From: Epinephelus fuscoguttatus
Taxonomy: Eukaryota; Chordata; Actinopteri; Perciformes; Serranidae
Direction of reading: 5' to 3'
Assembly (NCBI RefSeq): GCF_011397635.1
Contig: NC_064753.1
Coordinates: forward strand, 31,396,322-31,460,321
Length of the DNA stretch: 64,000 nucleotides
Every line of letters begins with the position of its first letter. The stretch's first letter is position 1. The translations under genes and the position numbers were made by a program. This document shows positions 11,420 through 24,277 of the stretch, piece after piece. The notes under the pieces are model-generated. The model saw only the letters and a program-made list of their open reading frames with translations. It made no database searches and was not told where the DNA came from.

Positions 11420-14400
11420 ATGGCATCGCTTGGGGAGCCCGTGCGGTTGGAAAGAGGTAAAGTTAATTGGCTAGCTAGCGTTAGCTTAGAAATATTCGTT
11501 TTGATCCATGGAGACATTAAGCTAGCTTAGCTAGCGTTAGCCACACAGAGCCAGCAGTTGCTTTTTGACAGCAAAATTTCTTTTATTTAAGCGACCAACG
11601 TTGCGTTAAGGATGTCTTGTTGATAGCCGATGTTTATGGCTTTATAAAACTGTAAATGTCTAATGCACTGAGCTAAAGTAACGATGGTTATAAGGGCTAC
11701 ATTGTTTTACTTAGCGCACTAGCTAATAGGCTAATATTAGTAACAACAGACCGATCAGTTAACCTAACGTTAGCTTGTATATTGAAGGTGTAACGTTTGA
11801 TAGCATAATATAATTTAGGCTTTATAAGCGACACTTAATTGCACCATTTCGATCACAACCGGCAGCAAGGATGGGTAGGAGGAAATATTTATATTAATGA
11901 TGTAGACTTGTTTACAACCTCAGTTTTCCTTTAAACAGAATGGTGACTTTAGCTCGTGTTGTGTCTGCTAACACACTGTGGTCTTTATTTTAACAAGCCC
12001 TCACACATTTAAGGTTTAACGTTACTGTGGCTGAAGAAAAACACAAGCAGTGTACATTAATGTTTAATACTCTCTTTGTTTGGTACACTGAAATGTTAAA
12101 GGAAGCTAATTATTTAATTATTATTAGCTACAGTAGCAATTAGCACAGATGGAGAGAATGACAACAACTCCTTATTCTCACTATTTTAATTTAGATAACT
12201 TAAGACAATATTGAACTTAATGGGAAAAATTTAACAGAATATTGGAGGACACGTCTCACACTTGTGTTTGTCCGTATTAATGTAATTTCACATGGTTATT
12301 AATTATGACAGAGCAGCTGATTATATTTGTCCCATCCCCTCTGTGGTGGCAGAGGCAGTCACTCATTTGTAAAACAGGAAGTTAATGATATGCTGGCATT
12401 GAAATGTACTGAATGAAGGTGCAGTATATCTTGCTTTGGAGCATAATACAGTGGAGGCGTCTGTAGTAGTTATTTTTATTTATGATAAATAAACAGTGCC
12501 ATGAGCCAAGACAAGCTTAATGTGTCAGCATTTATTTATGTTAATTGACAGAAATGAACCTAACAGTAAGTCATTTCTGACGTTTATTAAGTGTCACCAC
12601 CCATCATTCACTAAGCTTCTTCATAGTTTATTACTTTTTAGTCTTACGTTCGTACAGATCGAGTACTGATGTTCATTCAGCAAACAGTTATTACCCATGT
12701 AATAATCTCCGTTTGCAGATATTAATGAAATCTATGCGTGTGTGTTTTTGTTGACAGATATTAACCGTGCTGTTGAACTGCTCGATAAGCTTCAGAGGAC
12801 AGGGGAAGTGCCTCCCCAGAAGCTGCAGGCACTGCAGAGGGTGTTACAGAGTGAATTCTGTAACGCTGTCAGAGAAGTGAGACACTTACACATGTTATTC
12901 CTGAAACACTTAACTGTGTGATGGCATTAGCTCACTCTGTCCTTTGATGTCAACCTTAAGAGTTTATATATATTGTCCAAAAATGTCTCCTCAGGTTTAC
13001 GAACATGTGTATGAAACAGTGGACATCAACAGCAGTCCTGAGGTCAGGGCCAACGCCACAGCTAAGGTAGACCCAAGTCAACTACAGTCTAATAACACAA
13101 GCATCTTTTTCAAATCTTATTTTCATGGAGTTTCTTTAAAGGCTTTCTCCTTGAATACTTATAAATAGTTTATTTGCAAATGTTGAACAACAACACTGTT
13201 TGTTTGCAGGCTACAGTGGCAGCTTTTGCAGCAAGTGAGGGACACTCACACCCACGTGTCGTGGAACTGCCCAAGACAGAAGAAGGCCTGGGTTTCAATA
13301 TAATGGGTGGAAAGGAGCAAAACTCACCTATATACATCTCACGGATCATCCCGGGAGGCATTGCTGACCGACATGGAGGCCTGAAGAGAGGCGACCAGCT
13401 TCTGTCTGTTAATGGGGTGGTACGCTCAACTCACAGAATCATGACACACACTTCAGTCTGATGACATGAACACATTTAAGGGACAATTAGTTTATTTCCA
13501 TATACATAGTTACACATAAAGCAAAAAGGCAAAGCTAATGGCTAGTGTCATTATTGATCAGGTGATAAATGAACACTTCAGCAGTTCACCTCTTGAATTC
13601 ACTTCTACATCTCAAGTTAAGTTATTTTCATTCATACAGCCCAGAATTACAAATCACAAATAGGCTCCAAGGGGCTCTACTATCTGTCCAGCATACAGTT
13701 CTCTCTGTTCTTAGACCCTTGATTCAAATGTGGAAAAACTTCCTAAAAAACTTAAACGGGAAAAAATACCTCAGGAAGTAAAACTACAGTAACAAAATCA
13801 TGGAAAGATAGCAACGTATATGATGAATATGGATTCAGAAAGATGTTGAGCAATGACTGATGCCGTCAAACATATCTGAGATGTGAGCCATATATCCCTC
13901 CCTATGGCAGCGTCCTTTTAATAGCTCTCCCTACATACTGACATGACTGTCCTATTTAAAGATGCAATGTGTAGGATTTGGTGGCGTATAGAATGCAACC
14001 AAGTGAATACCCATCTGCTCGCCATTCCTTTTCCAAGCATGTAGGAGAACCTACGGTGGCCTTCAGGTGTTTCATTTGTTGAAACGCGGTGGTCCAACAT
14101 TGCGTGCTCTGTGGAAGAGGACCCACTTTCTCTGTAACTATGAAGGCTCATTCTAAGTTAACATAAACACAGTGTTTCTTTCTTTCAGGTGATTATGCGC
14201 TTATGAGAACAGAGTTATGAATATTGTATTCCATTTCCAATCCTATGCACTGCTCCTCTAAGGGGCCTGTTTTTACCATGAATCCTGTCATTCGAATGTG
14301 TAGATTTGAAATGACATACTCGCACTGTGATTGTCTCGACAAAGCTCGCCTCTGTTTCCTCAGCAGAGAGCTGAATTCTTCACGTTTAGCATCCTCACCT

Positions 14401-15467
14401 TCAAGGAGTACAGAGATGTCTCCAAACAGAAATTTATTTTCAACCCTTGCACACTCACATTTGGCGTAAAGCAGTTATCAGAAGAGCTACATCCAAAGGT
14501 ACCCTGTGGAGTATTTCAGCAGTGCCATGGAGTAATGTTTTTAAGAGATGGTCTTCAGCTTGTCAGCGAGGACATTTAAGCATGCCCCCGTGCATGTAAG
14601 TGACACATACTCAGTCCTGCCAATGCTTTTACGCTACTCCACTGATCGGCAGTTGGTGGTTGTAAGAACAGTAGCCAATAGATGTAGCAGTGCGCCAACA
14701 AAGAGACGAGAGAAGAACACCGCTAGCAGGCTAATGTGGATGTAAACAATGTAGGTTTCAAATTCTTTAGAAAATTGGCTGTTTTACGAGGAGGGAAAAT
14801 GCATTCAACATGTTTATTAGTCTTCAAAGATACAAACAATGTGTTTTGTTGACAAACAGTGAATGTAGACATGCAGTTTGGAAAAGAACAAGAACAACAG
14901 GGTTCTTTTAAGGCTCTTCCACATCAGCTATAGCGTCCAGCAGATGTGCTTAGTTAGTTTAAAGGATCAGCCAAAGACAATCATCCAATTGAATTTGTTT
15001 ATTGCTCAGTTTGTTCTCTTATTAAAATTCCCAAATTACAAACTTTTATTTGGTGAGTTGATCCAGGCTGGCAGACCCGACACTGGAGTTATGTTCACTC
15101 CAGTACCCATAAAGTTTTGAGGTTATAGTTTCTTCCATAGTCTACGACATAAATTCTGGATGTTGTGCTTAACAACATGCCCACAGTATATTGCTTTTTA
15201 GATTATAAACTAATAAAAACTGTGGACTTTATTACAGCTGTTATGCCTCTGTGTAATAAAGATCTTACAGTGAGTTTTCTGTGTTTCTGTTCCCTCCAGA
15301 GTGTGGAAGGTGAGCACCACGAGAAGGCTGTGGAGCTCCTGAAAGCAGCTCAGGGCACAGTGAAGCTGGTAGTAAGGTACACCCCCAAAGTCCTAGAGGA
15401 AATGGAGTCACGCTTTGAGAAAATGAGGTCGGCAAAGCGCCGGCAACAGAACAACTACCCCCAGTAG
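11420..15467 (+). CDS. lin7c: Protein lin-7 homolog C (five coding exons)
   Basis: Small scaffold that joins CASK and Mint1 (and MPP proteins) at synapses and epithelial junctions and sorts receptors to basolateral membranes. Exons: 11420-11456, 12758-12876, 12995-13066, 13210-13419 and 15300-15467, all with GT-AG borders and closing phases. The 201-residue product starts [21 protein letters not shown], has an L27 domain at about 10-65 ([22 protein letters not shown]) and a PDZ domain at about 93-175. The PDZ carboxylate-binding loop reads GLGFNI (GLGF), followed by [27 protein letters not shown]. The end, [11 protein letters not shown], is four residues longer than the mammalian protein as I recall it (AKRRQQT). 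Intron 4 carries a miniature element at 13956-14262. A longer frame reading through the exon 4 donor ends quickly and is not a gene. Confidence 0.97.
13956..14262. mobile_element. Miniature inverted-repeat element, copy A (LIN7C intron 4)
   Basis: About 307 bp. The left end TTAAAGATGCAATGTGTAGG matches the reverse complement of the right end (TTAGAGGAGCAGTGCATAGG) with a few changes. The body (GTAGGAGAACCTACGGTGGCC, GAAGAGGACCC, ATTCCATTTC) belongs to a non-autonomous repeat abundant in percomorph genomes as I remember it. No coding capacity. A second, rearranged copy lies at 39700-40419. Confidence 0.75.
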
Positions 15468-16395
15468 GATTTTTCTGTGTTGATGCCCAGCTCCCATGTC
15501 TCTCCTCCTCTAGCCTTCTGGCCATGTGTTCTGGTCTCTTTCTCCCTGCCCCCCAAAAAAGCATAACAAACACACCCCAGTTTAGTTTCAGCTCCCACTC
15601 ACACATACTGTATTTTGTGCTTTGATCTGTTTTCTGTAGCATTTTTAATATTCACCATTGTTACACTGGACACTACAGCTCTAGACAAACACTAAATGAT
15701 CATGATTGTCAGTGTAGGTGGTCACTCACACTTGTGCATTATTTTTGAATTGACAATTTGAATGCAACTCTGCTTTTGAGACCAACTACGCAGTTCCTTT
15801 GACTGGAAAGGTAGTGTTTTTAATTCTTTTTATCACAGCCACTACCAAGTGCCTCAGGGCAAACACATTTATCTCCATGTCCTGTGTTCACCATGACAAT
15901 TTTCTTTTTTAACGGTTTAAAGTCAAGTACTGGTAATTAAATGCTTGTGGCAGGACTTACGACACGCTTTGCATCTGTTATTCTCAGAGATCATTTGATT
16001 TGATGTAAATACATGATAGACATGTACAACCCTTTAATTGTGCAAAGTTAAGAAAAAGGTACAGTTTTGTTTTTGTTGCTGCTCTACAGGCATGTCGGCA
16101 GTAGGGAGGCTTCGGAGGAGTTGATTTTAATTTGTTAAAAAATCTAGTTACATGTGGGATAATAAGGGAAACCACTGAAAGGACATTTAGAATCAGAAGT
16201 GAAGGATTATGTTGTTATTTTTCTCTGGGCTTTTACCTTTAAAGTTCTGAAATGTCACACCACGCTATAAAAAGCCCAGCAGGTACTGTAAGTGATGTAA
16301 TGGGGTCTCAGCAACTTTTGAACTAAATTCCTGCCACCACAGAGACTCACATTTCTACTTTTATCAAAGTAATAAACCTTTGTAAGCAAAGCGCT
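15468..16395 (+). other. lin7c: LIN7C 3' untranslated region
   Basis: Non-coding sequence after the stop, ending near the polyadenylation signal AATAAA at 16371-16376. A longer 3' UTR is possible, since another signal occurs about 20128. Confidence 0.5.
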
Positions 16396-19300
16396 CGCTG
16401 TCAGCATGACGTGAGATGAAGCTTCTGATTAATTTGTCTCGACATAAATCAGGAGTGTACTGTATGTCATGTTTTTCCTTTTTGCCAGGTTCTTAATGAG
16501 AAGTCGGTTACTGAACATTTAGCTTTGATCTTTGCTAAAATCTGCTTGTTTGCATCATCCAGTGAAAGATTAAGACATTCATAATATCACACAATCTGAT
16601 AATATCAAGCTTTAGGTCACAGTAATGCTTAATGTGAGCTTTCATTGTTGTTTTGATTGAAATGGCAGACGTTGATATCACGGCTGATGAATTGCTCCTT
16701 CATATCCAGACATTACAGTGTTTAGGGGATCATGCTGTAAATCTGCTGCATTGATGCATCTTATTCTGCCAGTTTATAACAGTGAAGTCAATGTCAACAA
16801 TGTCTTGCAAAACAAAAGTGTGTCTTCATTGAAACATTCATGTCATTTTAACTTTTTTATCCTGGGTAGTACACACACTGGGTCTTTAACTGCCTGGAAA
16901 ACATGAAGTTAGGCGCTGGGTGCTACTCTTTTGCCAACTTTCAAGGGTGCAGAGGCAGATTGCGCCTGATGTTGCAAGGCATCCATAACCTTCACTAGCT
17001 TACTCACCAGAAATCCTGAGTTCAAAGCTGATCTTCTTCCAGGCATTGTTTTTTAAGTGTATATTAGTCCTAAAATATTGTTTGTGGGACAAATCGTAAA
17101 GCTCTGGGTATCCATATTTATGATAGACTGATATTTACAGAAGAAAGGGAAGATATCTGCATGCAGTGCGCTTGCTGCATCCCAAAACTTTATCTCACAC
17201 CCTGAAAAACAGGCACCCAGGAACTCTCACCCTTGAGTTCACTCTCCGCACGTCTACATTGATATCATTGGATTTGAGGGTGCAAAAATCGTGACATGTG
17301 TACAGGCTCATTAACATCTTTAAAGACAAAAAATAATACCGGTGCTAGGATAATATTTAAAGAAAAATGTCTGACTTTTTTTTATGCTTGCCAAAAGCAA
17401 AAAGCACACTCACTACATCTCAGTAGTGTAATAATAACTTAAACCACTTTCTCACCTGTGTGTCACTGCAGGTTAATTTACATACCTTTTCTTTGGCATC
17501 GCAAACAGTCCTCTTTGCTACATTAAAGTCTGCAATCTAGTGGCACTCATGTACTCTGTATGTAATACACAACCTGCACAATATGTGAAAACAAGAATAA
17601 TAATGACTAATACTGCCAAACAGTCGTGTTTGTTCTGATATGCGGTTTTAAGCGGGCTAATGTCAACAGTGTCAGTAATCCTCAATATGCTGTATATTTA
17701 GGCTTTCCTCACACATTTACAGCACTTACAAAGTTTTTATAGTTTTAAAGTGTTTGCAGGATGCATGCTTAGCCATCGTACAGATATTCCTTCTTATGAT
17801 GTGGAATATTAAAGCTTAGGGCAACCTCTCCTGTTTGAGAAGCCCAGATCCTACCCTGATACCTGCATGTCATTCAAATAAGTCCTGAAGTCATGAAAAC
17901 ATCAATTATTCAAACAAATAACAACAAAATGACCCCAGAACTAATTTGATTTCAGAGATTTAGTCACTAAAGTGTTTTGTTTCCATGGTAGATGCAGTAT
18001 GATGTATATAGCATGATGTGATCTTGGCTTTGGCTGACTAAGCCATGCTATTGACCAGTCTCAGGATCAACACATCACATCACTGAGACAGGACGGTTGT
18101 AATGATGACAGTAGATGTGGTTTACCTAACTGATGTATAAAAATAAATAGATGGTGGATAAAGTCAACAGAAACACACGGCAGTAGAATAAAACAGGAAA
18201 AGTTTGCTTTCAGTGCAGCTTCAGTCTCTCTTTGAATGGTGTCCTCAGCTGTTTAACCATTCTTCAGAAATTAATTCATTTTTAATGCAGTGTAATGTTC
18301 ATTAGATATCCAGTTGAGTGGTGACTCACATGACTTAATGCCTACTTAAATAGCTGTACAGTTTTTGTCATCAGGGCATCTGAAATTAGGTCACTGACTC
18401 CCTCTGTAGCTACTTTTGTGACGTACTTACTTTTAAATTTGGTGTTTTTGTGTCTTTATCCACCATCTTGTCACATACAAAAAGGGGAGCTGCCTGTGAC
18501 ATCAGCAGCTCATTCAGGAATATTGTCCACAGGTACTTTTGGCATTAAAAAAATATACTTTTGTGCACTGAAATGCATCAGCAAGTGCTAAAAAAATACT
18601 GAAGTTAATTTTTTCCCACAAGAGTGAGTGTCAGCCAGTAATTATAAGTTGTAGTTAATAATTGGAACAAAAATTGAGGTCAAATTTAGAGCAAACAAAT
18701 CGCTCTTTGGCTCTTTGCTTTTGCTTTATACACTCTGAACATATGTCCATCATTACCATCCACCTGTTCCTTTAAATATCAGGTTTACCTGCAGGATTAT
18801 CTTCACTCAAGTCGGCAGAAGGCATTTTAATCAAACTGTATGTTACCTTAATATTACTTTAAATATTGCAAGAAAATGATGGTATATGATGAGCACATGG
18901 CCCAGGTGTATATCAGCACGTGTGCTCCCTGTGATCCATTACTCCTTATGAAAAATGCTGAATTTTGGGACAAAGTCTAAAACAAAACAAACACACAGTT
19001 CCGCAAAAACTGAATGCAAAGTCAATTATCTATGCAAGGTCATTTAAAATCTTTGGAAATATCTTGTAATGGTGCAAACTAGTTGTCATTTAACTGCAGT
19101 GAGATATTGGAAATTACCGCTTTAAGGCTGTGTGGACAAAAGTTTGTGAACGCTGCACTTAGACACATTGGAGAAACATAATCTTATGATGATGTTTATT
19201 AATGTAACATTCTCATACTGCTCACAATCAAGTAGTTGCAGTGAAATTTTCCAGGTGATATTAGCCTTGCTATCTAATTAATGATTGTCAGGATGCATGG

Positions 19301-20560
19301 AGAGGAAGAGGCTTATGTGAGCGCGTGGTTAGTAATAGACCATTCCATAGGCTACTTTGAACATACTTTTGTTTTGAGGCAGAAAACTTAGCGGAAGAGT
19401 CGGGCGTGTACATAAGAGTCGAAATGTCTTAATATAATGTATAGTTTGTCCCTTAATTGTGTTTATCCAACACTAGCTAGCTACATTCACTGCTTACACA
19501 CACACATGAATAGTAAAATCAGGAAAAAAAATGTAACGAGACTTGGTATTGATATTGCACAGTCACACTCTCCACTGAATGTCACTGACCATCGTCTGAC
19601 TTAGTTGCAACGTTTTGTGAAGGTCCCTTCAACTTTCTACCCATTTTCCTTGTCTAAATATTGGAATGGTCAATAGAGTATTTTTTATAATAGTTTTCTT
19701 TTGATATTTTTCTCAATTTTTATAAGTGATTTTCCTAAAAAACAAATACCAGGAATGATTGGTACTTCCATTTTGACTGTGTACCAGGGCCATATCAGCA
19801 AAGCCTCTCTGAAAAGCGGCGCTGACGCAGGACTGACGTCTCTCGACTGTGAGATCTCACACACTCTAAGAGATGAACCGTCCCGCGTCAGAACATCTTT
19901 TCTGGGATCTGAACTGATTTTTCTTTTCTTTCTAGTACCAAGACCAAACTTACAACATTTGTGAAAACTTTGATAATGTTTTGAAATGTTTTAGCCGGTG
20001 CTTGTCTAGGATTATTACCTGTAGACTGTGTTGTGTTATTTTGTGTTTCTTACCTAATTTACTATGTTACATTGATGTGGAATGTAAAATGTTGTGATGT
20101 AGAACAAAATAATAGTTGGACTAAAGGCTAAATAAACAGTGCTTAAATTTATGACTGTTGAAGGTCATCTTTAACATCTTTTACACTGGCTCCAAACCTG
20201 GGCGTCCCAACTCCAACTAGGGGTCTCTAAAGCTTCACATGGGGTCACGAGGCCTTTTTGATTTTAGGAGGTGCAACAAGACTTGTCTCCACCAAACACT
20301 TTTCAGTATGGTACCTTTGGATCCAAAAGCAACCCTTCAGGCATGGTACCTCGACCCTAGGTGCACCTAGAGTTTCCACCGCAAACGATACTCATACTTA
20401 ACGTGGGTGGGGTTGTTGTCACTCACTGCTTCGTCCAGCACTCACTGTATTTTCTCTTATTTATCAGTCAGCACGTCGTTTATTGTCCGAGGTTGCACAC
20501 AGACATTTTCAGAACAAAGTGTTCAACTTTGGCTTGCAACCCTTTGCTGCATGTCATCTC

Positions 20561-20611
<51 letters not shown>

Positions 20612-22529
20612 CCCACTTCACACTCTTCACTCTGCCCTGTCCATTAAAGGCAAAAAAAAGCCCCAAAAAATAATCTTTAAAAAAGTAACGGTCAAAGTTT
20701 TCATAAGTAAATGTTCCACCTTAAAAGTTGCCGGCAGTCGGCCCAGGGAATTAAGTTATTTTTTCTCAGACCACAGCTGCTGTGAGAGGCAGCAAAACAT
20801 CCTTTCATTTTATAGTTGCAGTCTACAGATGTATGCAAAACGCAGTGGTTACATGAGCCTCAAAACCAGCCACAACTCAGCCCTGAGCAGAGTGACCGTC
20901 CTCTATTGACCTCTATTGACAGACTGCAGTGTTCACAGCTCCACCTTTTAGTACCAGATCTGTGTGCTAGGTACTCCAACAGAGGGGGGACCAAAAATGG
21001 GGACGGTACGGAACGGTTCCACTGGTACCATCCACGACTTTTCACAGTGGAAACAGAAAAAAATTGTTGGGTTTTTTTTGGGCCCATACCTGAGCATTTC
21101 ATTTACACATCCCAGCTTTTAAGCCATTGCTCAACAGCTGTGGGTCGGTACAATCAATGGCAAACACCGTATTTACTCTTTATACCATGACTTTCAAATG
21201 TATTAAAGAGTGGAATACTAGAATGTGATATGAGCGTTACAGTGTCAGTCATGTGGAATTTATGTAGACAGTAGGATCTTTCATTTACTGCATATTCATA
21301 TGCTTGCTTGTGTTAAATGACATCATATATAAAAGGAAATACATTTTAAAACTTTAAATTTCTTCGTTTGGGGGAACCCTCAGACCCCCCGGCAGGTTTG
21401 GTCCCCGCCGTGTTGATTCCATGGCTACGGCCTTACGTTGTATTGACCATAAACTGGAGAGGAAGATAGGCTTCCTCATATTTTGGGTTCACCCCTGTCA
21501 TGAATCCCTCGTATTGTTATTTATTTATTGATGTCACTCAAAAATTAATGATGGCTGCATTTCAGCAATTATTGTAATGCAGATACTTTTAATGTCATGT
21601 GTTACACCTGTCACAAAACTTTTCTCTCATGTTTTGTGCATTGGCACTTTGTGAACCACTGATTTTTAAATTTTAGATTGTTATTTTTTTAATTCTTGAG
21701 ACAAAAGTCTTGCTACATATAAAATTGGGTTTTGGCGTTTGGTGTCTCTTCCATCTGCTGCTCCTGCTGATGTTTAAGCGTCCTTACAGCATTTCCCACT
21801 CTGGATATAGTCATGTTTAAGATGTTACTTTAACCAGATGCATCCATACGTGCTGTAGATGTCTGGAGGAGCTCAGTGGCAGATCAGTGGCTGGTTGCCT
21901 GGAACCAAACAGTGCATGTGACAGCGATTCATTAGAGCTTGTTGTTCACACTACAGCTTGAGAGCAGAGCACAGCTGCTGGTTTCTCATGGTGTGGACCC
22001 GGTCCATTGCAGAGAGTCACGCGAGGACGGTTCACTCCGTCTTTTCTGGCAAGCAAAGTCAATCACAGCCGAGAGCGAGCCCAGCAGCAGCAGCGGGGGC
22101 CGAGGACGAAGCAGGAGGCCTAACTGGATCAGCAGCCAAATCAGCAGTGGGAGCAGACAAGGAAAAATAAATTGATTCATGTTAGTATACTGCACAGTGA
22201 AACACATATGCACTTGCACACAGAGCCTGTTCAGAGGGAAGAGACGGCAGAATGTAGAGGTAAGACTGCAGCATTATGGAAGCAGCAATTCTACCACAAA
22301 GAACACAATTAATTAAAACACATAAACATAAATTATAAGATATATTCTCATGTGAGGATTATAAGATACCTGTCTGAGAAAACTTCCTCTCCACACACTG
22401 CAGCAAAATCTGTGAAGACCCAAATTACAGGGACGCAATCCAGGAGAGATTTAACACATAACAAGAAAACAAAATCAGAATGATGACTAAAACAGCTTCA
22501 ATGAGGTATCCATGTTACTTTTTTTTGTC
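16396..22529. other. Gene-free region between LIN7C and RPLP2
   Basis: No gene supported. Contents: unremarkable AT-rich DNA to about 20200, a possible palindromic transposon (20270-21060) with a (CT)n tract (about 20566-20607), and two overlapping frames at 21939-22175 rich in Ser/Gly/Ala and Arg. The latter show no recognisable family or clear splice context, so I do not call them. Confidence 0.4.
20270..21060. mobile_element. Possible non-autonomous DNA transposon
   Basis: Both ends carry related sequence in opposite orientation. GTTTCCACCGC and TGGTACC occur near the left end (20305-20395), and TGGTACCATCC...CAGTGGAAAC near the right (21025-21056). Between them lies a (CT)n tract and unique sequence with no transposase. 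GGTACC plus GTTTCCAC ends are typical of a common fish miniature element, from memory. The exact borders and target duplication are not clear. Confidence 0.35.
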
Positions 22530-23875
22530 TTTATTATGGCAGCCCTGAGGGCTAAAACACTATAACATTCCACAAAACACAATGACATGTCAGAAAACTC
22601 TACAGCATTACAGTTAGAGTCTCACCAAATGCTTGTTTCCTCTTATGTCATTGTTGTGTTTTATGAAATATCATTGCATTAGGGAAACTTGTTTTTTGTA
22701 ATGTGTTTTGTAAAATGTTGATGTGTTTTGACCCTCAGGGCCACCATTCTTTATACTATCAAATACAATCTCATGGAATAACATGGAAGAAAAATGCAAC
22801 ATTTTAATATTGCTGCATAGTTACACAAAAATAAACTTAAGGTTAAAATTTTAAGTACAAAAAAGTGGGTTGCCAACTATTTATCTTAGAAAAACATTAA
22901 GTTAAATCAGATACATTTCTCTTGTCATTGCTTTTTTTGTATTCTTGCATTTTTTATTAAAAAAATAAATGTTTACATCAACAGCATACATTTTTTTAGC
23001 TCCTTGTCTTTATTATGGTGGCCCTGAAGGCTAAAACACATTACAAATACAGTCTCACCAAATGTTGTTGTGTTTTCTCTTTCACCATTGTTTTTTAAAA
23101 ATAATTGCATTTTAAGAAATGTGTGGTTTTTTTAAAATGTGTTTTGTGAAATGTGTTTTTTGAAATTTTTTCGACCATCAAACTTTATTGTAACAAAAAC
23201 AATTTACTGGAATAACGGCAAACAAAAATGGAACACTTTAATACTGCTGCATCGTTACACAAAAAATACAAAAAATAAACTTGAGGTTAACCTTTCGAGT
23301 ACAAAAAGAAGGTAGACAACTATCTATCTTGGAAGATCATGAGCTTAGAACGCCACATTCAGATACATGTCTCTGGCATGCCATTGTTCTTTTGTTGTAT
23401 TCTGGTGTTTTTAATAGAAATAAAATAAATGTCTACATCAACAGCATATATATACTCTGGGTTTTTTTTATGGCGGCCCTGAGGGCTAAAACAATACAGC
23501 AACTTCTAACAAAACCCAATGACATATCAGAAAACACAACATCTGAGAAAACACTACACTGTTACGGTTAGAATCTTACCAAATGTTATCGTGTGTTCTC
23601 TGTTGTCATTGTTTTTGTAGATGTTGCTGTGTTTAATGTAATACCGTTGCGTTTCATGAAATGCGTTTTTGTTTTTTTTTAGACGTGTTTTGTGAAATAT
23701 TGATGTGTTTTCTGACATGTTGTGCTTTGACCTTTAGGATCAACTCTGTCTTGGAAGGTCATGAGATTTAAATGCCTCATTCAGAAACACTTGTTTTGCA
23801 TGTCATTGTTTTTTCTGTATTCTGGTGTTTGTAATAGAAATAAAATGTGTTTTTACATCAACAACAGACACTATG
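22530..23875. repeat. Tandem array of three ~460 bp units, each holding a hairpin
   Basis: Three diverged direct units. The landmark TGGCAGCCCTGAGGGCTAAA (or close variant) starts at 22537, 23016 and 23471; the second landmark, TTTACATCAACAGCA or variant, starts at about 22972, 23432 and 23852. Within units 1 and 3, the left mark has an inverted partner about 200-260 bp on (in unit 1, TTTTGACCCTCAGGGCCACC at about 22729), and AATGACATGTCAGAAAAC also recurs inverted. Each unit is therefore a foldback segment plus a 200-250 bp spacer. No coding frame. Unit 2 has lost parts of the left arm interior. Confidence 0.8.
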
Positions 23876-24199
23876 GGTGGGGAACCCTTTTTTTGTGAGT
23901 TATTATATAAAAGAGAGAGTTGCCCTGTCTTTGTTTAACAGTTCATGACTACACAATAAGATGTCAGCATGCTTTATGTATATATTGATATTGAATTTCT
24001 ACAGTAATGACATTAAAACTCACAGCTGCTGAGTTTAAATGGAGGACACTTATTTTAAATCAGGTTGTTAAACCAGCAGCTCCACAAACTTGAGCCACAT
24101 TGAGGTGTAACGTTTCCATTTGACACTCCGGAGCAGCAGGCAGCGATTTACCCGTTGTATCCCTCTTTTACTGAACACGAAGAAGAAGCGAGGTTTCTT

Positions 24200-24277
24200 C
24201 CGCCTTCTTCCTGTGACGTAACTTCCTTTCTGTCCGTGCTAAGCTCCGAGTGAACACGCGTTCGCCTTCTAGCTCAA
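24200..24277 (+). promoter_or_regulatory. rplp2: RPLP2 promoter and untranslated exon 1
   Basis: CTTCCTGTGACGT at 24207-24219 combines an ETS site with a CRE-like site. A pyrimidine run (CTTCCTTTCTGTCC, about 24222-24235) suits the TOP start typical of ribosomal protein genes. The exon would end at 24277 before the donor GTGAGT and join the acceptor at 25554. The start site is inferred, not seen. Confidence 0.65.

Noticed and set aside
13174-13461. Alternative LIN7C end by reading through the exon 4 donor
   Set aside because: The donor GTACGC is followed by a stop after 13 codons, while exon 5 at 15300 restores the conserved protein; intron retention is possible but unsupported.
21939-22175. 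Overlapping Ser/Gly/Arg- and Ala-rich frames that might be a small gene
   Set aside because: No recognisable family, two competing frames, a composition explained by a short GC-rich stretch, and no convincing splice partners or polyA signal tied to it.
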